The notes below the pieces were generated by a model, which had not been told where the DNA came from, ran no database searches, and saw only the letters and a program-made list of their open reading frames with translations. This document shows, one piece after another, positions 1 through 10,957 of a DNA stretch of 64,000 nt; the first letter of the stretch is position 1; each line of letters opens with the position of its first letter. The translations under genes were made by a program, and so were the position numbers. The DNA is from Peromyscus leucopus (lineage: Eukaryota > Chordata > Mammalia > Rodentia > Cricetidae), in contig NC_051086.1 in assembly GCF_004664715.2 (NCBI RefSeq), forward strand, positions 76,925,164 through 76,989,163, read 5' to 3'.

Positions 1-59
1 ATTAGTCTTGAAAATATACATATAAGTTGCATTATACAAACTGATTAGGTTGTATTAAG

Positions 60-306
60 GAATACATAAATACATACATACATACATACATACATACATA
101 CACACATATGTACATGAATGTATATGCATATGTGAATATATGTGTAACAACAATATATGTATGCATATAACAAAACTTAATTAAAGAGGGGCCACAGATT
201 TGAAAGAAAGCGCAGAGGTGTACATGGAAGAACTGCAGGGAGGAAAGGGAAAGGGAAATTATATAATCATATTACAATCTCAAAAAAATAAAAGAAGCAA
301 TAAAAA
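60..306 (+). mobile_element. Lx-type LINE-1 3' end with TACA/TATG tract
   Basis: The stretch begins with a (TACA)n/TATG-rich simple repeat (about 62-150). It continues through a purine-rich segment (gccacagatttgaaag, then ggaggaaagggaaaggg) to an A-rich end containing AATAAA. This order matches the last few hundred bases of old rodent Lx LINE-1 3' UTRs. No coding capacity remains. The 5' boundary is uncertain because the simple repeat may extend outside the element. Confidence 0.55.
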
Positions 307-710
307 TGTATTTAGAAAATGGTAAGCTCTTGGAACCTAGAAGCAATGCAGATACTGCTGTTAAACAGAATATTATATACACCTAACCAGAGGTATTTGT
401 GAATGTGTTTTAATCAATCTTCATACATGGTACTTCAATGGGCAGCAACACATGTTTTTAGCAGAAGCTCCACTAAGGTCATAGAGCCCAATAGCACTTC
501 CTAATGCATAACTGAAACAAACCCAAGATTATTTTAGGAGTTGGACTATTCACTAGTGACACCTCCAGCTATAGACTTCAAGTACTTCAGTAGAGGACTA
601 TTAGTCCTGCCCCTTCAAGGATCATGTATTATTCCCAATTATTTAAAAATTGTAAACAGGAAAATAAAACTGTGTTTCAAAAGTGTGAACAAGATGATGT
701 GGTTAAGAAG
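307..710. other. Unassigned AT-rich sequence
   Basis: No open frame of note, no recognisable SINE or LTR, and no simple repeat. It ends at the left target-site duplication (711-720) of the next LINE-1. Confidence 0.5.
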
Positions 711-720
711 GTTCAAATGA

Positions 721-1467
721 TATCATTGTTTATTTACTGCTGAGTAGTACTCCATTGTGTATATGTGCCACATTTTCTTTATCCATTCTTCAGTTGAGGG
801 GCATCTATGTTGTTTCCAGGTTCTTGCTATTATGAATAATGCTGATATGAACATAGTTGAGCATGTGTCCTTGTGGTAAGATTGAGCATTCCTTGAGTAT
901 ATGCCCAAGAGTGGTATAACTGGGTCTTGAGGAAGAATTATTCCCAACTTTCTGAGAAACCACCATACTGATTTCCAGAGTGGCTATACAAGTTTGAATT
1001 CCCACCAACAGTGGAGGAGTGTTCCTCTTGCTCCACATCCTCTCCACCATAAGTTGTGTCCTGTGTTTTTGATCTTAGCCATTCTGACAGGTATAAGATG
1101 GTATCTCAGAGTTATTTTGATTTGCATTTCTCTGATGACTAAGGATGATGCACAATTCCTTAAATGTCTTTCAGCCATTTGAGATTGTTCTGTTGAGAAT
1201 TCTCTGTTAAGCTCTGTAGCCCATTTTTAATTGGATTGTTCAGTATTTTGATGTCTAGCTTTTTGAGTTCTTTATATATTTTGGAAATCAGCCCTCTGTT
1301 AGATGTGGGGTTGGTGAAGATCTTTTCCCATTCTGTACACTGTCCTTTGGTCTAATTGACTGTGTCCTTTGCTCTACAAAAGCTTCTAAGTTTCAGGAGG
1401 TCCCATTTATTAATTGTCACTCTCAGTGTCTGTGCTACTGGTGTTATATTCAGGAAGTGGTCTCCTG
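721..1467 (-). mobile_element. LINE-1 ORF2 3' part, inverted 5' segment of a twin-primed copy
   Basis: On the minus strand this reads as the C-terminal part of LINE-1 ORF2. Recognisable blocks are CGARGTLLHCWWE (about 1000-1040) and LPQDPVIPLLGIYSRNAQSYHK followed by a WIKKMW..YTMEYYSAV block (about 723-947). Frame breaks and stops make it non-functional. It is the inverted 5' portion of the insertion whose 3' portion runs in plus orientation from about 1468. Both halves carry the YYSAV-encoding stretch, so about 30 bp are duplicated at the two ends of the inversion. The left boundary abuts gttcaaatga (711-720), which recurs after the poly(A) tail at 2594-2603. Confidence 0.88.
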
Positions 1468-2593
1468 TACTACTCAGCGGTAAAAAAAAAAAAAAAAAAA
1501 AAAAATGATATCATGAAATTTGCAGGTAAATGGATGAATCTAGAAAATGTCATTTTGAGTGAGGTAACCCAGACTCAGAAGGACAAACATGGTGTGTACT
1601 CACTCATAAGTGGATACTAAATGGGAGGGAAGGGATGGCCAGACTGCAACCCACAACTCCAGAGAGGCTAGCTAACAGGAAAAGACCCTAGGAGGGACAC
1701 ATGGATAACCCTGTGAAGAAGAAGTGGATGAGATATACATGAGTGGACTGGGTATGGGGGGTGGCAGAGGGCAAGGAGTGGGGGATGAGAACATAGTGAA
1801 ATGGGAGGGTCAAGCTGGAACAGGGACAGAGTGGGAGAGCAGGGAGGAAGATAGTATGGTAGATGAGGACATCATGGGAATAGGAAGAGGCAGGGTGCTG
1901 GGGAGGCTCTCGGGAATCCACAAGGTTGACCCTACCTTGGTCTGTGGTCCAGTGGGTGCCTGGACCAGTCTAATCTGGTGACCATCCTAGCAAATAACCT
2001 AGCTGTCATCATAGAGCCTTTGTCCAGTGACAGATGGAGGCAGATACAGAGATCCACAGTCAGGCACCAGGCTGAGTTCCAGGAATCCAACTGATGAGAG
2101 AGAGGAGAGATACTACAGGCTAGGGACATGGAGATCATGATGGGAGGATGTGCAGAAATGACCGGCCACACTAGTGAAAACTCATGAACTGTGGACTGGT
2201 GGCTGTGGATCCCCCATTGAACTGGACTAGCCCTCTGGACATGGAAGATGGTTGTTGTCTCAAACTCTTTGGGGGGGGGGGCATACAGGCAGGGGGAACG
2301 GGATCTGTCCCTGGTGTATGGGCAGGCTTCTGGGAATCCAGTGCCTGTGGTGTGACACCTTGCACAGCCTTGGTGCAGTGGGAAGGGGCTTGGACCCGCC
2401 TAGGCTCAGTGAGCTGGGCTCTGCTGACTCCCCATGGGAGACATCGATTTGGGGGATGTGGGGATGCGGGGTATCCTGGGAAAGAGGGCTGGGGGTGGGA
2501 GGAGGGGAGAGGAGGGGGGAGGAGGGGGTCTGTGGATAGCAAGAGGAGTGTGTAGAAAATTTCTTAATAAAGAAAAATTAAATAAAAAAGAAT
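1468..2593 (+). mobile_element. LINE-1 ORF2 C-terminus and 3' UTR (plus-strand half of twin-primed copy)
   Basis: The segment opens with the last ORF2 codons: YYSAV, a run of 24 A (1482-1505), then DIMKFAGKWMNLE and a stop near 1618. About 950 bp of 3' UTR follow. The UTR contains a G run near 2271-2281, a G/A-rich stretch (about 2480-2530), AATAAA near 2566 and an A-rich tail. It belongs to the younger LINE-1 lineage also seen at 12026, 25560, 28328, 44372, 54695, 55569 and 60268. Frames seen on both strands of this UTR are not genes. Confidence 0.9.
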
Positions 2594-2603
2594 GTTCAAA
2601 TGA

Positions 2604-2779
2604 AATGTTTCTTGACACTTCCACCAAAAAAGAAGGGCAAAATAATCTCAACACTTATTTTTCTCATGATCTTCATTAAATTGTCTAAAAATTCAGAGTT
2701 CAAATTGATTCACTGGTGTATTTTGCCAAATATTTAAGGAAGAAATGGAAATAACCAAGTAATCTCACCTAGAATGTAT
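2604..2779. other. Short unassigned spacer
   Basis: AT-rich sequence between the 3' target duplication of the preceding LINE-1 and an old LINE-1 fragment. No feature recognised. Confidence 0.4.
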
Positions 2780-3545
2780 ACAAGGAATGCTTTCTAAGTT
2801 ATTACATGACCTTGACATTGCCCTGAAACAAAACCTAGCACATTACAGGCAAAAGGTATAGAAGCAAAAAAAAAAAAAATTCATTGGATATAGATGCAAA
2901 ATACTGAACGAATGTTAGAAAAGTATACTCTAAGCTAACCGTATGCCCGCCCCCAAAATACAATATGACCAAATGAAACAAATGCCAAGGATGCAAAGTT
3001 GTCTCAACATTAGAAAGGTAATTGGTATAATGGGTCATATAAACAGGCTAAAATATAAAAGTATATTATCATGTAAATTTTAGATTAAAAATATTAAAAT
3101 ATAGTCTATATTATAATCGTGATTTTAAAAAAGCCCTATAAGCCAGGATTAAAGTGGTATCTCCATAATTTAGTAAAGAACGTTAACAAAGATGAACCAG
3201 TAACAATTTTCACTTATGACCTCTTAGAATTCAAAAAGGTACAGTCAAATTCTGAAGACAATTTAAAGTTTCTTACAATGGTAAACAAATTGTTATTATA
3301 TGACCCAACATCTGTGCTTCTTAGTATTTGCCCAAAGGACTTGAAAAGTAGGTCCACACAAAAACACACATGTGGATTTTTGCAACAAATTTATTCATAA
3401 TTTTCAAGCATATCTGTGTCCAGAACTTCTTCCACCAGGGTGAGATGAGTCTAGATAGTCAACTATTATTACTCAAAGTTAACAAGATGAACAATCAATC
3501 CATGATTTTAAAAAATTGAAAGAGGCAAGATAAACACCATGACGT
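2780..3545 (+). mobile_element. Old L1M-type LINE-1 ORF2 remnant
   Basis: The sequence follows LINE-1 ORF2 with heavy decay. It has the region around the reverse-transcriptase end (aacaggctaaaatataaaag near 3040). After an internal deletion it has the tatgacccaacatctg...tatttgcccaaagga block near 3300-3345 and ttattcataattttcaagc near 3390. The 93-residue frame at 3119-3400 is a by-product of this remnant. Divergence suggests an insertion older than the rodent-specific families nearby. Confidence 0.7.
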
Positions 3546-3575
3546 TGATACAAAATAAAAAGTATAAAAGAAAAA

Positions 3576-3695
3576 TAGTCAGTAGTAGGCCTGAGCTAAT
3601 GGCAGTTTTAATTAATATAAGCTTCTGAGTGATTATTTTATAAGCAGCTGAGGGACCACGTGACTGGGTGGGACACAGAAAAACTTCCAGCTACA
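3576..3695 (+). mobile_element. LTR fragment (same family as 9189-9580)
   Basis: The piece tagtcagtagtaggcctgag and its continuation match, in opposite orientation, the part of the LTR near 9280-9310. It ends in cttccagctaca, the CA-type LTR terminus. Only about 120 bp of the 3' side survive. The flank 3696-3866 is unassigned. Confidence 0.65.
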
Positions 3696-3866
3696 AAGTA
3701 GAAGTAAAAAGATTGGTACCTGAGTAGGCAGATTGATGGCAATCTAGTAAGGTGTGTTGATACAGAAAGTAACAGAGTTATTATAGATAAAAACATGCAA
3801 ATCATAAGCAATTTAGTAAACAAAGAGAATGGCAACAACCAGACCACACTGTTATTTCCTTCAAAT

Positions 3867-4389
3867 TGCTGTGGGATGTTCTGTATGTCCTGTGGGAGCC
3901 CTTCTTGCATTCCTCATGGCTTTACCCAGTAGGTCCGCATAGAGGATGATTAGGACCACGGGCCTGAGGCAGGTGTCTCAGATGGTCTGCACTTGGCTGT
4001 GCTAGGGAATGGTCTGTATGTCAAGTTGCTCTGATTGGTCAATCAATAAAACCTGATTGGCCATGGCTAGGCAGGAAGTATAGGCAGGACTAACAGAGAG
4101 GAGAGATAAAAGAACAGGAAGGCAGAAGGACTCACTACCTGTCAGCCGCCACCCTGACAAGCAGCATGAGAAAATGCCGGTAAGCCACAAGCCACGTGGC
4201 AAGGTATAGATTTATAGAAATGGATTAATTTAAGATATAAGAACAGTTAGCAAGAAACCTGCCACAGCCATACAGTTTGTAAGCAATATAAGTCTCTGTG
4301 TTTCCTTGGTTGGGTCTGAGCGGCTGTGGGACTGGCGGGTGAGAGAGAATTGTCCTGACTGTGGGCCAGGCAGGAAAACTCTAGCTACA
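3867..4389 (+). mobile_element. ERV LTR-like repeat (family A), interrupted
   Basis: It starts tgctgtgggatg and ends ctagctaca, giving TG...CA termini. Diagnostic stretches are ctgattggtcaatcaataaa, ggcaggaagtataggcagg, gccacgtggcaaggtatag and gggtctgagcggctgtggg. The reverse complement of the same repeat is at 19551-19919. It contains no coding region. A fragment of another LTR (3891-4005) interrupts its first bases. The family name cannot be fixed by eye; it resembles LTR-type repeats common in cricetids. Confidence 0.7.
3891..4005 (+). mobile_element. Nested 5' fragment of ERVK-type LTR
   Basis: It begins tgtgggagccc and continues with ggctttacccagtaggtc, gaggatgattaggacc and gatggtctgcacttggct. 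The same order occurs in the complete LTR at 27625-27960. Only the first about 115 bp (U3 side) are present. It splits the family-A LTR just after its first 20 bp, and the bases on either side (tctgtatgtc at about 3880-3889 and 4013-4022) are duplicated. Confidence 0.75.
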
Positions 4390-4544
4390 TCAACTCACAT
4401 AAATCTCAACAAAACAGAGCAGAACATAAGGTAAAGTGGCTGAAAATTGGGGATCTACTTGTTTTTAAACCAACAGTAAAAGAAAATAATTAATATAGTT
4501 GAAACTGAAGGAATTGAGCCAGAACAATGACTTTATGTTTAAAT
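4390..4544. other. Unassigned spacer
   Basis: AT-rich sequence with no recognised repeat or frame. Confidence 0.4.
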
Positions 4545-4645
4545 AAGTTGGCGACCAAGCCTGAGGATCTGAGTTTGTTGGTGGAAGTACCAACTTCAGC
4601 AAGTTGTCCTCCCATCACCACAGTGTACCACACCCCCATATCGGG
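4545..4645 (+). mobile_element. B4-type SINE
   Basis: The order ccaagcctgaggatctgagttt, aacttcagcaagttgtcctc and cacagtgtaccacacccc follows the B4 SINE body (tRNA/ID-like head joined to a B1-like part). It is diverged and lacks a clear A tail. Confidence 0.65.
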
Positions 4646-5730
4646 TAGAATAAATGAATGTATTGGTTTACAACGATAGACTACTGAGAGTTCTCACACA
4701 CAAAGAAGCAGGTACCAATCTCACTTTAACATCAGGACTATACAGGAGATTCTTAGCTGGTAAAACAAGGCTAAACTACGAGTGGAACAGACTCTCACTA
4801 GTTGGCACAATGCCTTTGTTCATCAGCAGTTTGCTCAGAAGTTGGAAGGAAGAAGTTGATCCCCTGTAGCTTCTCCTGTTCAGGCTCTGCTCCACTGGGA
4901 CTCAATAAGTTATGATACTCTAGGGTGTCAAAGTTTAGGTATCCCAAATGGCTATATCACATCAGTGTTCATATAGCAGATTTGGAGGCTTATATGTGGG
5001 ATGTTTCAAGCCCAACAACTAGAAAACTCTGAGTGAAGGTAATCATAAGAGAGAGCAAGGTGGGAAATCCCAACAAGATGATTCTGTAAACGAAAATAAA
5101 ATTAAATAAAGGAAAACCATAAAATCCAAACAATGAAAATAAGATCCAGAGGCATATTAAAGTAGCTTTCTCTTAATTTCTAGACAATGTAAAAAGAAGA
5201 TATTATTCATAAGGATGAAATGTAAGAATGAACAAGGATGTATAGGCAGAGAAGTTGAAGGATACTGATGTTGGAAATTAGTGCTGAAGAGCTTTCCCAG
5301 AATGCATGTGGAATACTTTGAAGGATGAAATGTTATTAAGACTAGTATTGCAGGCATCATCTTTTATTCCCTAGGCATGTAGAGGACAAGAAAAGACCTA
5401 TACTACAAGAGAATTTAATCAAGTGTAAGTAGTCCTCAGGTTAAAACAACTGAGTTTTATTGAACACAGAATAGGGAAATGATATGTTACAACATACATT
5501 GTAGTGGAAACATGGAATAATAAGAGGAGAGACAAAATATAAAAATAGATACTAATAGATAATAAAAATTGTATCTATATAGATTATGAAAAATCACTTC
5601 TTATCAGCAGCACAATACAGAGTAAGGGATCTCCAGATTGAGTGAAAACAATATTCCAATTCTATAGTTAGCTAATCAACCAGGCAAGAATTAGGATGGC
5701 GCTGCCTAGGTTTGTGCCACTAAAGAATGT
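4646..5730. other. Unassigned sequence, no gene seen
   Basis: About 1.1 kb of AT-rich DNA. Frames of 71 residues (plus, 4654-4869) and 67 residues (minus, 5157-5360) have no recognisable domain and no homopolymer or repeat signature. I see nothing supporting a gene here. Confidence 0.5.
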
Positions 5731-5734
5731 TCAT

Positions 5735-5860
5735 CACTCATGAAGACCTGAGTTTGATCCTCAGTACCATATTAAAATCACATTGGTGGCATGTGCAACC
5801 ATAAGGAAAGAGGGTTGGGAAGTCAGGGTCTTCTTGGCTATAAAACAAGTTTTAGGCAAG
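5735..5860 (+). mobile_element. Degenerate B4/ID-like SINE
   Basis: The stretch gaagacctgagtttgatcc, followed by tcagtaccatattaaa and ggtggcatgtgcaacc, fits the internal B-box-containing region of a B4/B3-class SINE. The A-rich 3' side runs into the purine microsatellite at 5898, which probably grew from the SINE tail. Confidence 0.5.
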
Positions 5861-5897
5861 ATTGGACAAATGAAAAAGGAGATGGAAAGAAAGGAAG

Positions 5898-5972
5898 ATA
5901 AGGAAGGAAGGAAGGAAGGAAGGAAGGAAGGAAGGAAGGAAGGAAGGAAGGAAGGAAGGAAGACACAAAGAA

Positions 5973-6044
<72 letters not shown>

Positions 6045-6047
6045 AAA
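5898..6047 (+). repeat. Compound purine microsatellite (GGAA)n-(AAAG)n
   Basis: A run of GGAA units (about 5901-5962) is followed, after a short acacaaag break, by AAAG units (about 5970-6044). The whole 150 bp is almost pure purine on the plus strand. A 106-residue frame across it (KEGRKEGRKE...) is an artefact of the repeat. Confidence 0.97.
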
Positions 6048-9000
6048 GAAGAAGCTTTATTAAAAAGTTAGAAAGATTTCACCACAAAAATATAAATATT
6101 TGAGAAGATACTTACCCTAGTTTGAATATAACACATTAGTAGAGACCTGTGTCAATATATCCCATCTATCTCATTAATTATCTTTCGAGATAAATCTTTA
6201 CTATTAGTTAAAAAATAAGTATGAAATATGATGATGCAAAAAAAATATCTTCTCAACAAATAAATCCACTACTGATAGAGCTGCCTTCAGACTCTTCAGT
6301 GTGCTCCATGTTTCTAGTTTTCATGAGGTGTCACATATGCTAGAGTGGGTTTTGATGATGCAGTTGTCTGTGGGTCATTTCTTTTATAACACCTCACTCA
6401 AACTCCTGTAAGTAACCTCAATAAAACTCTTTGGACTCACAAGTTTGGTCAATTGACAGTTACCAATCCTGCATGAACAGATATTTGTTTACATCACCCA
6501 AGGTATAGTATCACAAAAAAACATAAGATTCAGAACACAGGTGATGAATTACCTGGAATATAATGATGTTGTATATTGTCATATCCATATCTATAATGTG
6601 AAGTATAATGTAAAACTAACTAATGAGTTATTATGTTTAATAGTGATGTGAGCCGGAGGTAGATACTGACTAGGTAGTATAGAATAAGACAATCAGATCA
6701 GAGTGACCAAAACAAATTTCTTGACCAAAAATGAAAATGTCCTTGAAAATGTTCATTACTTTGTCCTTGCCAGAAGTCAGAGATGCTGGAAATACTTAAT
6801 CCAAAAACATCCCTGATTTCACCATGGCCAGAGTCTGGAGATGACAGGAAAGGGTCTGATTTTCCCTTATCTCTTTTCCCTAAAAGAATACCCCTTCCGG
6901 GAAACCATATTGAACATGACTGAAAACCGTAAGACATCCACACCTGAAATGAAAACTGGACTTACTGCTTTATCCCATCTGTTAGCCCATTCATTAAAGC
7001 CTTATTAACTTTGCAGAAGTGGTTGTCAATAGTTTCTCACACCCAGAGAAACCTCCTTTGATATAGGCCTTCTACCATCTTTCTCTTCCTTAAACTCTTA
7101 TAAGAAAGTATCTTTTCTTAAAACTCATACTTTTTGGTCATTGAATTTCATTCTTCAAATCAAGAACAAGAACACATCAGTCTTTCACTTGGTTTGGCTC
7201 TGGTGACCTATGAATTTCTTGGACCTTAGCTTCTCAAGCTAAGCACACTGGAGCAGAAAAAGCCTCTGCTGTTCTCAAAGGCACCTCAATATTCCTGTAT
7301 CAATAGATTTCTTGTAAATATGCTCAAGGAGATACTTAGATATAAAGAACATACTAATCTACAGGTACTGATACAATAAAATAATGTCAAAATACAGAAA
7401 TATATTTGTGCATTTAATTCAATATTCATTATACTATGATAACTAATTTTGCATACAAAATGTTAGGAAACTTTACAAAACACAATGATATGTCAATTAT
7501 TAAAAGACTTTAAAATGGGAGTCCAAACTGGCCTGAAGGGAAGAGAGTGTTGCCAAATGAGTCTAGAATTTTTCTTAGAAAAATATTTATAACAAAATAT
7601 GCATATAGATGGAATTAATAAAATTATTTACTAAACCATCTAAAATTTATAACTCACAGGAGAAAAATAAATAATAAAAGAAAATTTTACCGTAACTTAA
7701 AAAAAATAAAAAATAAAGAATAGTTTTCAAACAATCAGTCCAACTGCTCAACAGATGAGACCCCCTCCTCATGTATTGCTTACGAGAATTACTTCTTACA
7801 TATAAATTTAGTGAGTGTTAAAAACATAGACACTATGGACAAGATATCACATGTAAATGAAAAAGGATATTGTAGCAATTTTAATAACAGACAAAATAAA
7901 AAACTGAAGAAAAGGCATCTGTAGGCTGGAGAGAGATAGGTGCTTCGATGGGATTAATTCGACAAGTGTGAACTGAGTAGTTACTGTTCTAAGTGGCTCA
8001 CCTAGGTATCCCATCACAATGATGCAAAATTAACCTAGTGGTGTTAAGTGCCTTGAAAACTTCATGTCAGGCAACACTGCGGATCTTCTTAGGGTTTCCT
8101 CTCCCCTTCCCAAGAACTCAAGTCTGCATTTTTCAGAGTGTGTACTCTTTCACACTTAACATTCTCTTTATAAATATTTAAACAGCTCAGTTCAATAGGT
8201 TCACCCAGTCATAATGCTGAGATGCTGAATGACCAGGAATACAATTTTTGTGTATGAGCTTTGTTCTAGAGTAGAGCCTTGTGAAAGAACACCACACATA
8301 ATTTCCTGGAAAAGGAAAAGAGAAAGTGATATCTCTTTTCATGATGATAATTCTTGACAGAATAGCCATTTTATCAGTAAATGAATTCCTGGAGGGAAGA
8401 AGGATATTGAATCTCTGCACATTTCTGTTGTTCATAGCATCCTCATGTATAGAATGAAACTTGGAATAAAAAATAATAAACCACAAAGAAGATATCACAC
8501 CAGGGCCATTTAATTTATTTTTTGCTAACACTATTTTTCTCTCTAAAACTCCGGAGTGAAAATACAGCATTATTGGAAAGAAGTGTAAAATCACTCCCTC
8601 CTTTACTGCACCAAAATATGATCTGGATGTAAATATAACTTATGCTTTCATATAATAACTTTAGGATGTCATTATACACCAGCCACTCTCAGGAGAGACA
8701 CATAACTGAGATACTATTACCAAACACACTGAAGTCATCTTTAGTATCTCAGTGACTGTCACACCTACACTCTACACTCCATAATGGAGAGGCACTAATG
8801 CAATGATGTGTCCCAAGCAGGTCTTTGACTGTTGGTAAAAATTGGGGCTCCTCCAAAACTCAGACAATGTCCCCAACAAAGTGTCATGGAGTTTGGGGTA
8901 TGTTGTGCTTTCTTATCTGACCTTAATTTCTCTTCCATGGTCCATCTTCTAGTGTTCTCCATTCCCACTGATGCTATTCAATGTTTCCTTTTTTCTCTGT

Positions 9001-9188
9001 AGACATTCTCACAACATCCTTTCCACTGTACTTGCCTTTCTTCTCCTACAGCTCCAACATTCGCTTAGCATTATAGATATTTTCCAAACATGTAAACGTG
9101 ACCATAGTGCTGCTTTGAAATATAATATGATACATACAAACAGATATGAAAATAGAAGAAAGTAAAGTTGAAACCCTATAATACAACA
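6048..9188. other. Long stretch without a recognised gene
   Basis: About 3.1 kb, mostly unassigned. Possible decayed LTR-like pieces occur near 6250-6440, where there is an AATAAA after a C/T-rich region, and near 6660-7200. I cannot name a family for either. A weak SINE-like stretch (ctggagagagataggtg) lies near 7927. The 135-residue minus frame 8187-8594 is the longest frame not explained by a known repeat, but it has no domain, splice or conservation evidence. Confidence 0.4.
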
Positions 9189-9580
9189 TGTACTGAAGTT
9201 TTCCTTGTCTTGCCTGGCTCCTGTGGCTCTGCAGATGCTTGGAGCCAAGTAAACACACAGAGGGTTATGTTAATTAAAACTCCTCAGCCATTAGCTCAGG
9301 CCTACCACTGACTAGCTCTTGTATTTAAACTAATCCATAATTCTTATTTATGTTTAGCCATGTGGCTTGGTACCTCTTCTCAGTTCTGCCTTCACATCTT
9401 GCTTCCTCTGTGTCTGGCTGGCGACTCCTGACTCAGCCTTCCTGTTCCCAGAAGCCTCCTCTCTGCTTATCCTGCCTATACTATACTTCCTGCCTGGCTA
9501 CTGACCAATCAGCATTTTATTTATCAACCAAATCAGAGCAACACACATTCACAGCATACAGAAAGACATCTCCAGCAACA
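9189..9580 (-). mobile_element. ERV LTR-like repeat (family B), near complete
   Basis: Read on the minus strand it runs from tgttgctggagatg to ggaaaacttcagtaca, about 392 bp with TG...CA ends. Internal landmarks are gataaataaaatgctgattgg, ccaggcaggaag, gtggcttggtac (on the plus strand) and the taaacacacagagg block. A truncated copy of the same family is at 3576-3695, and related LTRs occur at 20078 and 21281. No exact target-site duplication was found. No internal proviral sequence is attached, so it is probably a solo LTR. Confidence 0.7.
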
Positions 9581-9624
9581 ATATGTAAGAGTTTATTAAC
9601 CAACTCATATATACATCTATTCTT

Positions 9625-9629
<5 letters not shown>

Positions 9630-9692
<63 letters not shown>
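9630..9692 (+). repeat. (CT)n microsatellite
   Basis: About 63 bp of uninterrupted CT dinucleotides directly after a short pyrimidine lead-in. Frames on the minus strand reading RERERE are produced by it. Confidence 0.98.
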
Positions 9693-9696
<4 letters not shown>

Positions 9697-9817
9697 CCTC
9701 TTAGACATGTCAATTCACTAACTTTTCTCTGCACTCATAAGACCTTTCAATGTCTGAATATTCTGTGATCTAGGACTTTGTAATCATTGAAAATTTACCA
9801 CAATACCATTAAGGCAG

Positions 9818-10185
9818 TGCTATGGTTTGGATAAATGTCCCCAAATGCTTGTGTGTTAAAGATTTAATTCACCATGTGGCACTATGAGGACAATGTGTAA
9901 TGTTTAGGAAGTAGATCCTTGTGAGAGATCACCAGCTTATTGTGGAAATGTCTTTGAGTGGTATTTTGGTCCACCAATCTGACCTTCCTTTCTTATTTAA
10001 CTTCTTGCCAGCCATGAGTTGCTTTTTATGTCCCAAACTCTTCAAAACATCAAAGCAGTAAAGCAAGTCAACAGTGAACTGGACCCTCTAAATCAATAAA
10101 TTAAAATGAGTTTTTTCTTATACAACTCAATTGTTACAGATATTTGGTTATAACATCAGAAGACCAATTATCACATGCCCCTTCT
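9818..10185 (+). mobile_element. Old MaLR/MER-like interspersed repeat
   Basis: The opening tgctatggtttggataaatg, then gtccccaaatgcttgtgtg, and the later ccagccatgag and gaactggaccctctaaatc...aataaat blocks follow the plan of old mammalian LTR/MER-type repeats. Divergence is high and boundaries are approximate. It could instead be related to the DNA-transposon-like element at 10958. Confidence 0.45.
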
Positions 10186-10221
10186 TAAGACTGTGATTAT
10201 GTCTACTGTGTTAAGAAATTA

Positions 10222-10343
10222 AATGTCTTCTATTTATTTTATTTTATTTTATTATTCCATATACCCTTGTGCATTCCTGTATTGTAATACTTATATCATT
10301 ATTAAATAGGTTGGCTCTTGGGAAAAAGGCTTTGATTCAATAA

Positions 10344-10379
<36 letters not shown>

Positions 10380-10380
10380 T
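10222..10380 (+). repeat. Simple repeats TTTTA and (TTA)n
   Basis: A short (TTTTA)n-like run lies near 10226-10253 and a (TTA)n run at about 10342-10379. The second directly precedes an Lx LINE-1 3' end in minus orientation, so it likely represents the expanded poly(A) tail of that element. Confidence 0.9.
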
Positions 10381-10949
10381 GAGGATATCATACAATGTAT
10401 CTTGATCATGTTCCCCTCTATTCTAGCCTGAGCTCCACCTACATCCATCCCTATATCCCCACCCCTATTTCAAGTCCATTTTTATATTTTAGAAGAAATA
10501 TCTCTCAGCAGATGCCCTGGTACTCTAGGTCTTATAATCCTTTGGCTCCTTCTGCTGAGGTGTTCTCAGGGGCTTAGATATAAAGTTTGTGTTGAAAATG
10601 TAATAACTGGATGCAGGCAGTTGATGCTTACATTTTGGCCAATTGTGACTTTCTATAATACTCTGTGCATGCTGCAGAAAAGAAGCTTTCTTCACCCCTT
10701 GGTTAAAGCTACAATTATCTATGGATGTAAGAACAAGTATTTAGAATGCACTTAGAGCATATACTGTCCTCTAGTTCCAACCTCACCAGCCATAGGCAGT
10801 TGGCAAAGTTTGCAGTTTCAGGCAAGAATTCCCTTCTATTAAGCAGGATTTAAGTCCAATTAGGTGACTGTTAATTACCCCCAGAATATAAGTGCCACTG
10901 TTTTACCTTTCAGAATGTCTTGCCATTCTGGTCATCTTTATGGTTCATA
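10381..10949 (-). mobile_element. Lx LINE-1 3' UTR, distal part
   Basis: On the plus strand it reads as an antisense Lx 3' UTR: tatcttgatcatgttcccc, cttataatcctttggctcc, ttctgctgaggtgttctcag, aagtccaattaggtgactg and tcttgccattctggtcatc, in the order expected. It stops at ttcatag, where a 468-bp element is inserted, and resumes at about 11426. The frame at 10966-11327 on the plus strand belongs to the inserted element, not to a gene. Confidence 0.85.
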
Positions 10950-10957
10950 GGTTATGG

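Noticed and set aside
5783..6103. 106-residue lysine/glutamate/arginine-rich frame
   Set aside because: Produced entirely by GGAA and AAAG microsatellite units.
6250..7200. Possible ERV LTR pieces with AATAAA near 6420
   Set aside because: Could not match a family or find TG...CA ends or duplications. Left as unassigned.
8187..8594. 135-residue minus-strand open frame outside known repeats
   Set aside because: No recognisable domain, no splice or promoter context, AT-rich composition. Frames of this length are expected by chance in 64 kb.
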